Assembly (NCBI GenBank): GCA_947448095.1
Contig: CANFNN010000057.1
Coordinates: 1-13,160, forward strand
Source: Bacteriovoracaceae bacterium
GTDB lineage: Bacteria; Bdellovibrionota; Bacteriovoracia; Bacteriovoracales; Bacteriovoracaceae
Reading direction: 5' to 3'
Length of the DNA stretch: 13,160 nucleotides
Below, piece after piece: positions 1-6,615 of this stretch. The notes under the pieces were generated by a model. It ran no database searches. It was given only the letters and a program-made list of their open reading frames with translations, and had not been told where the DNA came from. The first letter of the stretch is position 1. Every line of letters begins with the position of its first letter. A program made the translations under genes and the position numbers.

Positions 1-846
1 CTTGAGATGAAAAATCCTTCGGCTTTTTCCTATGTACTGCTTTCAACTAAATATCATTCCGGCAATTTTTCTCCCGTGGTGAAACTTGAAGGTCAAGTTG
101 CGGGAAGTGAGACCTGGGAAGAATTTCTGCCTAAGACAAATCTTCAAGGCCATAGTGAGCTGAGAATCAAACTTGATTCTTCCACTAAGGTCTTTTCAAA
201 AATTAAAGCCAGCATGTATCCCGATGGAGGCTTCACTCGCCTTGGTCTCTACCAAGAAGTTCCAAAAAATGAAGCACCTTCATTTGTGGCACTCAAAGAT
301 GCAAAATGCATCGTGTTTGAAGAAAAAATTCCTCAAACCAGTAAACCTCTTTTTATTAAATACTCTCCAGGCCTCCAGGAGATTCAAAAGAACTGGTCGG
401 GTGTTCACTCCGGAGAGGAATTTAATAATGCAAGTACGGCCTTAGGAGCAACTATTCTTAAGGCGACAGATGAGCATTACTCCCCGGCGGTCCTGGTGAT
501 TTCACCCTTTTCTCCGATTAATATGTTTGATGGGATGGAATCGGCCAGAAGTCGAATTCCAGGGCATTTTGAAGAAGTGGTAGTGAAACTAGCAAAACAA
601 GCGGCATGTAAAAGAATTGAAATGGATTTCACTTATTTTGTGAACAATAACCCACTTGAAGTTTCTGTCCACGGCCTAGTTTCTGGTGAGTGGACTGAAC
701 TTGTCCCGCGCACTAATGTGAAGGCCTACGCGGGAAATAAGATAAGTTTTGGGATCAATGAAAAACGCAGCATGGAGCAAGTCCGGGTTCGGACCTTTCC
801 CTGTGGTGGGATGAACCGCTTTAAAGTTTTTTCGATTAAGGATTAG
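1..846 (+). CDS. alc: Allantoicase-like protein, 5'-truncated by the window edge
   Basis: Allantoicase hydrolyses allantoate to ureidoglycolate and urea in the purine/ureide pathway. The protein shows the two-repeat plan of that family. The window holds the second half of repeat 1 (a WEEFLPKTNL segment, then YPDGG followed by an aromatic/arginine strand, bases 217-231), a linker with a SDEHFG-like ATDEHYS motif, and repeat 2 (NMFDGMESARSRIPGH, then WTELVPRTN and FPCGG at 796-810). The reading frame is open back to base 1, and the expected first half of repeat 1 is missing, so the gene starts upstream; the ATG at base 7 is probably internal. Odd features: the usual GWETRR-like stretch reads GMESAR, GHDW reads GHFE, and the second YPDGG is FPCGG. 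It is therefore a diverged member and may not be a standard allantoicase. It ends 11 bases inside the convergent gene. Family assignment is fairly sure, catalytic activity less so. Confidence 0.8.
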   Translation, partial: LEMKNPSAFSYVLLSTKYHSGNFSPVVKLEGQVAGSETWEEFLPKTNLQGHSELRIKLDSSTKVFSKIKASMYPDGGFTRLGLYQEVPKNEAPSFVALKDAKCIVFEEKIPQTSKPLFIKYSPGLQEIQKNWSGVHSGEEFNNASTALGATILKATDEHYSPAVLVISPFSPINMFDGMESARSRIPGHFEEVVVKLAKQAACKRIEMDFTYFVNNNPLEVSVHGLVSGEWTELVPRTNVKAYAGNKISFGINEKRSMEQVRVRTFPCGGMNRFKVFSIKD

Positions 847-1207
847 TTTGAGGTATAAGTCCTGCCAGATCATCTGTCAGGACGTAACTCTTGTCTTTAA
901 ATTCGCAGATACTAAATGTTCTGCCCAAGTCGTCTTTGAGTGCCCAAGACATTCCACCCAGACCATTACACACGCGGGTTCCCGGAGCAATTCTTCCATC
1001 TAAAACTTTTTCAAGTGCCTTTTTTATGTCAATAGGCTTTAATGACTCCATCATTTTCTGGGCTTCACACTTATTACAGTCACTTGATATCCAGTAATTT
1101 TTGATTTGTTTGAGATTAGCCGTTCGAACGCCTTCTTTGAGCTTCATTTCAGCTCCCCATGAAGTAAGAGAAACAAACAAAAATAAGAAAACTATTTTTC
1201 GAGCCAT
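836..1207 (-). CDS. Small secreted protein with four cysteines, unknown function
   Basis: I do not recognise a family. The 123-residue product begins with a clear signal peptide (lysine-containing start, hydrophobic stretch at residues 5-16, probable cleavage after SWGA at residue 19). The mature part of about 104 residues has four cysteines (C44, C47 in a CNKC pair, C80, C101), which could form two disulfides or bind metal. The frame is open upstream to 1270. I chose the start at 1207 because an AGGAGA ribosome site lies just ahead of it and because the signal peptide begins there. The start codon lies 16 bases inside the end of the protease gene, so the two are almost certainly co-transcribed and probably translationally coupled. 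Both products are exported, so a partner role for the protease (inhibitor, chaperone or substrate) is reasonable but only inferred from position. The 3' end overlaps the allantoicase-like gene tail-to-tail. Confidence 0.75.
   Translation of the reverse strand: MARKIVFLFLFVSLTSWGAEMKLKEGVRTANLKQIKNYWISSDCNKCEAQKMMESLKPIDIKKALEKVLDGRIAPGTRVCNGLGGMSWALKDDLGRTFSICEFKDKSYVLTDDLAGLIPQTNP
859..883 (+). terminator. Strong hairpin just past the allantoicase-like gene, possible terminator
   Basis: The arms GTCCTG (859-864) and CAGGAC (878-883) are perfect complements. Inside them, after a single C/T mismatch, CAGAT (866-870) pairs with ATCTG (872-876). This gives about ten pairs 13 bases after the plus-strand stop codon. 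The downstream plus strand is T-rich (ttgtcttt at 891-898) but has no clean T run directly after the stem, so it is not a textbook intrinsic terminator. On the minus strand the same bases are codons near the end of the small secreted protein gene. Confidence 0.4.
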
Positions 1208-2550
1208 TGGATCTCCTGCGAATAACTCATAATAATTGAAGTCGGAATCCATGCTCTTCCTGATTGGCATTTATCAGGACCCTGATAGCGAAAGTGATAT
1301 GATTTACAACTTGATCCCCAGGAATTATGAATTAACACTTCCTGAACACCATTCACCGTTCTACAGCCGATAATATTAACGGCATGATAACCTGATTGGG
1401 GACTTAAAGCGGTCACATTGAGGGAGATTCCAATTCCCTGACCAGGATTTTTCTGAAGCAGAGACTCCACCTTCGCCGCCATTTTTGCAGCTCCCTCAGT
1501 TTTGAAACTCATGGTTTTTGTTTTAAGTGTTTTAGGAATCTCGATGCGATTAGTTCCGCTGCAGGCATTTTTCATGAGCCGCTTCATAAGCCTGTAAGGA
1601 TACATGCCTCCGGCGTACTGATAGTGAGTGACCGGATCTCGCTGAACCTTTTCAATAATATATTGCTTCATGGAGGGAGCCCAAGATGAAACTCCGTAGG
1701 CCTTAAAGACATCTTCGACTTTAGGATAGGTTTTTTCGGCCCAGTAAAAAATGATTTCTGCAGCCTGCTGCTCAGAATATTTGTCTAAATTATTTCTTCC
1801 ATTATTTAGAAGATCAGTCCCATTAGTATATTTTTCATGGGCCTTGTTACTTAAAATTTCTAATTTATTTTTCTTAGAAACAAGGGCAGCAATCTCTTTA
1901 TTAATGACCGGTGTCGCTCTAGTACCAAACCAACCATCAAGCGGATCTTTTTCATCTCGAAGTTTAACAATTTTATCTTCAATATTTGACACCTGAATGG
2001 TGAGTTTTTTAAATTCCTCGACTCCTACGTCTGCATCCAAATAAGCCCCACAAGGCTTAATCTCGCGAGCGGCCAATTTCCCGGCCAGCTCAGCAATGTT
2101 TTTTTGTCTGGCCTCGCCTGCCTTACTGTAGGGATCGTTGGTATAAAAAACGGGCATACCACTCATGGCGACTGCTTCCATGAGGTCAGAAATAATATTT
2201 TTTTCTTGCGAAGGAAATAAGTTCGCAAAACTCCCCGTATCTCTACAGGCCCAACCTCTTTCCACCAAAGTTTTCATAATTTCTTGGGGCTGCCCCCCAT
2301 CTGCTGAGGAATCATTGGCGACTGCTGCTTCAAAAACATTAAATCGGTTTCCGCCACCAATGTAGGAGGATAAAAGATCAGAAGCAGAATGAACATAACA
2401 AGTCCCAACTGATCCTTGATCTCTAGGCCAGAGACTAGAGTACGCTCCACCATTTTCACTCAGGTTAATACCTTTAGTGGTTTGGCAATTCTGCGCTATT
2501 ACCGGGGTACAAAGGGAAAACAAAGTGAATGTCAGCACGAAGTATTTCAT
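1192..2550 (-). CDS. Exported papain-like (C1 family) cysteine protease
   Basis: A 452-residue protein with an N-terminal signal peptide (hydrophobic residues 4-18, likely cleavage after VIA at 17-19) that should act in the periplasm or outside the cell. All papain-type catalytic positions are visible: oxyanion-hole Q45 and nucleophile C51 in RDQGSVGTC, H389 in SGYHAV, and N409 in the HNSWG motif (408-412). A GG-containing segment (residues 83-100) matches the region after the active-site helix in papains. The mature protein begins almost at the catalytic core, so a long N-terminal inhibitory prodomain is absent. Cys and His are about 338 residues apart, far more than the roughly 130 of papain; the insert holds a charged, probably helical or coiled-coil stretch (about 178-245). 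Eight cysteines remain after export. The following gene overlaps its end by 16 bases. The start at 2550 has only a weak GGTG ribosome site. Substrate unknown. Confidence 0.87.
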   Translation of the reverse strand: MKYFVLTFTLFSLCTPVIAQNCQTTKGINLSENGGAYSSLWPRDQGSVGTCYVHSASDLLSSYIGGGNRFNVFEAAVANDSSADGGQPQEIMKTLVERGWACRDTGSFANLFPSQEKNIISDLMEAVAMSGMPVFYTNDPYSKAGEARQKNIAELAGKLAAREIKPCGAYLDADVGVEEFKKLTIQVSNIEDKIVKLRDEKDPLDGWFGTRATPVINKEIAALVSKKNKLEILSNKAHEKYTNGTDLLNNGRNNLDKYSEQQAAEIIFYWAEKTYPKVEDVFKAYGVSSWAPSMKQYIIEKVQRDPVTHYQYAGGMYPYRLMKRLMKNACSGTNRIEIPKTLKTKTMSFKTEGAAKMAAKVESLLQKNPGQGIGISLNVTALSPQSGYHAVNIIGCRTVNGVQEVLIHNSWGSSCKSYHFRYQGPDKCQSGRAWIPTSIIMSYSQEIQWLEK

Positions 2551-2649
2551 CAGACTATTTCACCACGAATTGGTCTGCCATAAAAGATCTAGGCAAATCT
2601 ATTCTTATACCTGACCACACTGGTTTTATTTATTTCAAAGCTTTGTTTG

Positions 2650-3348
2650 ATGGTCATCCATGATATTATTTTAACAATGATGAATCGACTTTCAAACCTT
2701 CCCCATCTTTGTCTTCAGCATCTGCTTTGGTATTTTATCAAAGGTTTAGTTTCAACCTACAAAATTGAAATACGAAGCAAGGAATTGCAACAAAAGGCGC
2801 GCGACTTAAGTCCGCACGGCTCATTTGTTTTTGCCGTTTGGCACGAGCAGGTTGTCTCGGCCTTGTGTGGTCACGCTTGGAGTGAGCCTTACCTCACACT
2901 TACTTCTCGCAGCAAGGACGGCGATTACGCTGCCTTTGTCTCAACCAAATTAGGCTTTGTTTCAGTCAGAGGCTCATCAAAAAAGCGCAATAAAGATAAG
3001 GGCGGCAAAGAAGCGATTCAGGAATATGTCGCTAAAATGAATCAGGGAGTAAGTGGTGGCATCACTGTCGATGGCCCTAAGGGACCGAGACAAAAGTGTA
3101 AGGCCGGAGTCGTTCTGATTTCTATGCAAACTCAGTCGCCAATCCTTCCTGTGGTGGGAATCGCATCAAGCTACTGGGAGTTTAATTCCTGGGATAAATT
3201 TAAAATCCCTAAACCCTTTGCAAAAATCATTCTCCAATACGGGGAACCGATACAAATTAGCACAGATTCGAACCAAGAAAAAATTGAAGAAGTCTGTAAT
3301 CAAGTCACTCAAGCACTAAAAGAATTAGAACAAAAAATGCAAGCTTAA
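2650..3348 (+). CDS. DUF374 / LPLAT-superfamily acyltransferase
   Basis: A membrane-associated acyltransferase of the lysophospholipid acyltransferase superfamily (DUF374 branch), expected to transfer a fatty acyl group to a lipid or lipid-A-like acceptor at the inner membrane; the acceptor is not known for this branch. Family signatures, numbered from the ATG at 2650: WHEQ with H65, SRSKDG at 86-91, VRGSS at 106-110, and the VDGPKGPR block at 140-147. A hydrophobic stretch near residues 19-34 could anchor it. Length (232 residues) is normal for the family. The start is uncertain: TTG 2647, ATG 2650, ATG 2677 and ATG 2680 are in frame, and none has a good ribosome site. It is divergent from the protease gene (99-base gap) and 12 bases ahead of the first hybrid kinase, so it probably shares a transcript with that kinase. 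Confidence 0.85.
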   Translation: MVIHDIILTMMNRLSNLPHLCLQHLLWYFIKGLVSTYKIEIRSKELQQKARDLSPHGSFVFAVWHEQVVSALCGHAWSEPYLTLTSRSKDGDYAAFVSTKLGFVSVRGSSKKRNKDKGGKEAIQEYVAKMNQGVSGGITVDGPKGPRQKCKAGVVLISMQTQSPILPVVGIASSYWEFNSWDKFKIPKPFAKIILQYGEPIQISTDSNQEKIEEVCNQVTQALKELEQKMQA

Positions 3349-3360
3349 AAGAAGTATCAC

Positions 3361-6300
3361 ATGCTTAAACCCAACCTTCCTGAGAATGAAGAATTAAGAC
3401 TTAAAGAATTAAGGGATTTTCAAATTCTGGACTCAGAATCAGAAACTGCCTTTGACGAATTAACTAAGCTTGCCAGTGAAATATGCGGAACGAAAATCTC
3501 AGTCATTTCTCTCATTGATAGCGACCGTCAGTGGTTTAAGTCTACAACTGGCATAGACGCCAAACAAACTCCAAGAGATGTGTCCTGGTGTGGGCATGCT
3601 ATTTTGAAAGATGAAATATTTGAAGTTCCTGATTCACAATTAGATGAAAGATTTAAGGACAACCCTTTGGCCGTTGGTGAGCCTTATGTCAGATTCTATG
3701 CCGGTGCACCACTCATTACCCATAATGGGTACAGACTTGGAACTCTTTGTGTCATTGATAATGAACCAAAAAAACTCAGTGAATGGCAAAGAGTTGTACT
3801 GAGAAGACTAGCCAATCAGGCGATGATTCTGATTGAAGGCAGAAGCGAGAGAATAAAACTCAAAGAGGCCAATACAAGACTAGATGCTATCGTTAATAAT
3901 ATTCCTATTATGCTCACTTCATTTGATGAGAAGGGTGATTTTGATTGGGTCAATAATCAGTGGATAAGAGAGTTGGGTTGGGAAGTCGATGACTTGGCGA
4001 AAGATAAGCTCCTTGCACAGGTTTTACCCGAAAAAGAAAAAGAAAGTGAAGTACTCTCTTTTATGCTTTCACCAAAAACAAAATGGCTCGATTGCGAGCT
4101 GAAAAAAAAGGGCGGAGGAACCACACACTCAACCTGGACCAATATCAAACTCAATAACGGAAAATTTATAGGAATCGGAAAAAATATCGACGACCGAATG
4201 CACGCCGAAAACGAATTGAAATTGAATAACACCAGACTAGATCTTATTCTAAAAGGTGCACGACTTGGCTCTTGGGACTGGTGGCTCAAAACCAATGAGG
4301 TGACTTTTGATCACCTCTGGTGCGAAATGCTTGGTCTTAACCATGCAGAAACTCCTATGAACTTTTTAACCTGGAAAGATCGTCTTCATCCCGATGACTT
4401 AGAAAATGCTCTCAAAGATGTCAAAAATCACATTGAGGGCAAGACTGATTATTATGAGAATACCAATAGGATGAAGCACGTTGACGGTAGCTGGGTATGG
4501 ATTCTTGCACGAGGACAAGTCAGCGAGAGAGATATAAATGGATCCCCTATTCGTTTTACAGGCACACAGTTAAATATTACAAATCAAAAAAAATCAGAAC
4601 AACAACTTCGTGATAACCAAGAAAAAGTTCATGCTATTTATGAGGGATCAAACGATTCAGTCATGCTTTTAACCCAGAAAGGCTTTCTAGATTGTAATAA
4701 AAAGACGCTAGAACTATTTAAAGTCTCATCGAAAGAGGAATTTCTCAAATATCACCCAGCTGATTTATCATCTCATTATCAACCAGACGGAGAACTGTCA
4801 GTTGATAAAGCAAAACGCTACATAAATATCGCATACGAAATCGGCTTCTGTTCTTTTGAATGGGTGCATAAGAAATTGACGGGAGAGGAATTCCAAGTAG
4901 AGGTTCTACTCTCAGCGTTTAATTACCAAGGAGAAAAAGTTCTTCAGGCCACTGTCCGAGACATTAGTGCCAGAAAGAATCTAGAGAAACTCGTCCTTGA
5001 TGTTCAAAAAATGGCCAAGGTCGGAGGTTGGGAATTCGACATAGACTCCAAAGAATTAAATTGGACCGATGAAACTTACCGGATTCATGGAATGGAGCCA
5101 AAAAAGAATACCGACCTTAGCATCGCGATCAATTGTTATGCTCCTCTCGAGCGGCCAAGAATTCAAAAACTGGTTCAGAGAGGGATTCAAGATGGGATGC
5201 CATGGGACGATGAATTTGAATTTTTTGACATTCAAGGAAACCACAAATGGGTCCGCGCTCGAGGTGAGGCTATCAAAAATGAAGCTGGAAAAGTTTGTAA
5301 GCTAAAAGGAACGTTTCAGGATATTACTGAAAAGAAGAACCTGGAAGACAATCTAGAAAATGAAAAGAAAATTTCACAACACCAGGCAAAACTCGCGGCA
5401 ATTGGACAACTTGCCGCTGGAGTAGGACATGAAATTAATAATCCTCTTGCAATCATCAAGGGTTATCTTTTAGCACTGGAAGAAGATTTGGTTCAAAATC
5501 AATACACTGACCCTCAGGCCAATTATATGATCAAAAAAATTGATACGGCCGCCGATCGAATTGTGAAAATTGTAAATGGTTTAAGAACTTTCTCTCGCTC
5601 AGATGAAAATCAACTAGGCCAATTTAGTTTAAAAGAAATGATTCAAGAATCTCTGAATTTATTCAGCGATATCTATCAAAAACAAGGACTAAAGATTCAT
5701 TTAGAACTTAAAACAAAAAACGAAGTTTTAATTCATGGGAACAAGGGCAGAATTGAACAAGTGATTGTAAACCTTTTCTCTAACGCTAAAGACGCAACTG
5801 ACGGACAGCTAGAGAGAAAAATTAATATTGCACTTGACGAAAAAAATGGAACAGCCATTTTATCCATCCAAGATAACGGCTCCGGTATTCCTGACAGCAT
5901 CAAGGAGAGGATTTTTGAACCCTTTTTCACGACTAAGGAAATTAATAAGGGCACCGGGATAGGACTATCGATAGCAAGCTCAATTATTAAAGAACATGGC
6001 GGAGACATTACTGTTGAATCTAGCGTCAACTTGGGAACAACATTTACCATTAAATTACCGACGACAAACTTACAGATCGCAAGTTTTGCCCTTTCGCAGA
6101 GACCACCAGAAGTCCAAGAAAAAAAATATACCCTCAAAGTTTTGGTTGTTGATGATGAAGATGATATGCGAGAGATTTTAGAAAAATTACTCACCCATTT
6201 AGGAATGCAAGTTACGACCGCTGAAAATGGAAAGATTGCCTTAGAGAAATTTCATAAAGCTGAATACGATCTGGTAATTACAGATCTTAGAATGCCGATC

Positions 6301-6495
6301 ATGAATGGGGTGGCACTGATCGAGAGTATTCGTTCAATCACCGGCACAAAGCCACCCAAATTAATTCTCATGACAGGTGGGATTGATGAAAGGGAGTTTG
6401 AACTTATAAGCTCAGAGCATTTGATCGATGCCCGTCTAGAAAAACCCTTTAATAAAGGCCTATTGTACAAAAAAATTAGAGACATATTTGACTGA
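3361..6495 (+). CDS. GAF-PAS4-HisKA-HATPase-REC hybrid histidine kinase (first of a tandem pair)
   Basis: A 1044-residue hybrid sensor kinase with no signal peptide or membrane segment, so probably cytoplasmic. Domains in order: GAF (about 20-160, with DSDRQWFK and RFYAGAPL blocks), PAS1 (170-283), PAS2 (285-412, PAS_3 type ending ITNQKK), PAS3 (413-540), PAS4 (541-660, ending DITEKKNLE), HisKA with phospho-acceptor H690 in GHEINNPL, and HATPase with N-box N804/N808, DNGSG 838-842, FEPFFTTK 852-859 and GTGIGLS 864-870. The C-terminal REC (about 925-1044) has D931/D932, phospho-acceptor D975, T1005 and K1028. All catalytic residues are intact, so it should autophosphorylate and pass phosphate to its receiver. 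No Hpt protein or DNA-binding regulator is nearby, so the downstream partner is unknown. The start has an AGAAG ribosome site 12 bases after the acyltransferase stop. PAS4 is the module missing from the paralogue at 6616-9405. Ligands cannot be read from the sequence; PAS shows no LOV-type cysteine motif. Confidence 0.95.
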   Translation: MLKPNLPENEELRLKELRDFQILDSESETAFDELTKLASEICGTKISVISLIDSDRQWFKSTTGIDAKQTPRDVSWCGHAILKDEIFEVPDSQLDERFKDNPLAVGEPYVRFYAGAPLITHNGYRLGTLCVIDNEPKKLSEWQRVVLRRLANQAMILIEGRSERIKLKEANTRLDAIVNNIPIMLTSFDEKGDFDWVNNQWIRELGWEVDDLAKDKLLAQVLPEKEKESEVLSFMLSPKTKWLDCELKKKGGGTTHSTWTNIKLNNGKFIGIGKNIDDRMHAENELKLNNTRLDLILKGARLGSWDWWLKTNEVTFDHLWCEMLGLNHAETPMNFLTWKDRLHPDDLENALKDVKNHIEGKTDYYENTNRMKHVDGSWVWILARGQVSERDINGSPIRFTGTQLNITNQKKSEQQLRDNQEKVHAIYEGSNDSVMLLTQKGFLDCNKKTLELFKVSSKEEFLKYHPADLSSHYQPDGELSVDKAKRYINIAYEIGFCSFEWVHKKLTGEEFQVEVLLSAFNYQGEKVLQATVRDISARKNLEKLVLDVQKMAKVGGWEFDIDSKELNWTDETYRIHGMEPKKNTDLSIAINCYAPLERPRIQKLVQRGIQDGMPWDDEFEFFDIQGNHKWVRARGEAIKNEAGKVCKLKGTFQDITEKKNLEDNLENEKKISQHQAKLAAIGQLAAGVGHEINNPLAIIKGYLLALEEDLVQNQYTDPQANYMIKKIDTAADRIVKIVNGLRTFSRSDENQLGQFSLKEMIQESLNLFSDIYQKQGLKIHLELKTKNEVLIHGNKGRIEQVIVNLFSNAKDATDGQLERKINIALDEKNGTAILSIQDNGSGIPDSIKERIFEPFFTTKEINKGTGIGLSIASSIIKEHGGDITVESSVNLGTTFTIKLPTTNLQIASFALSQRPPEVQEKKYTLKVLVVDDEDDMREILEKLLTHLGMQVTTAENGKIALEKFHKAEYDLVITDLRMPIMNGVALIESIRSITGTKPPKLILMTGGIDEREFELISSEHLIDARLEKPFNKGLLYKKIRDIFD

Positions 6496-6615
6496 TTGCC
6501 TATTTTGCCTTAAACAAAATATGACTAGAAAAACAAAAGAATACGTTTAAAAATATTAAGAAAATGCTAACCTAAATAGAGCAGCTTAATACCTGATATC
6601 CGCAAAGAGAGTTCA

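Noticed and set aside
1208..1270. N-terminal extension of the small secreted protein to an ATG at 1270
   Set aside because: It would put 21 residues ahead of a clear signal peptide and ignore the strong AGGAGA site just before 1207.
2551..2649. Divergent promoters or operator between the protease and acyltransferase genes
   Set aside because: A minus-strand TTGAAA and TATAAG are 23 bases apart, which is too far, and the CAGAC/GTCTG repeat has only five pairs. A promoter must be near here, but I cannot place it.
3957..4295. 112-codon minus-strand open frame inside the first kinase
   Set aside because: Antisense shadow of PAS1/PAS2 coding sequence with a low-complexity Ser/Phe-rich product.
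5733..6194. 153-codon open frame on the minus strand inside the first kinase
   Set aside because: It is antisense to the conserved HATPase and start of the receiver, its translation is serine/proline-rich with no domain pattern, and the plus-strand protein explains the region fully.
6501..6521. Seven-pair inverted repeat (TATTTTG/CAAAATA) after the first kinase as a terminator
   Set aside because: The stem is almost all A/T with no T run after it, so it is unlikely to stop transcription.
6496..6615. Promoter for the second kinase in the 120-base gap
   Set aside because: Several AT-rich hexamers resemble a -10 (for example CTTAAT at 6585-6590), but none has a matching -35 at proper spacing. 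I see nothing else in the gap.
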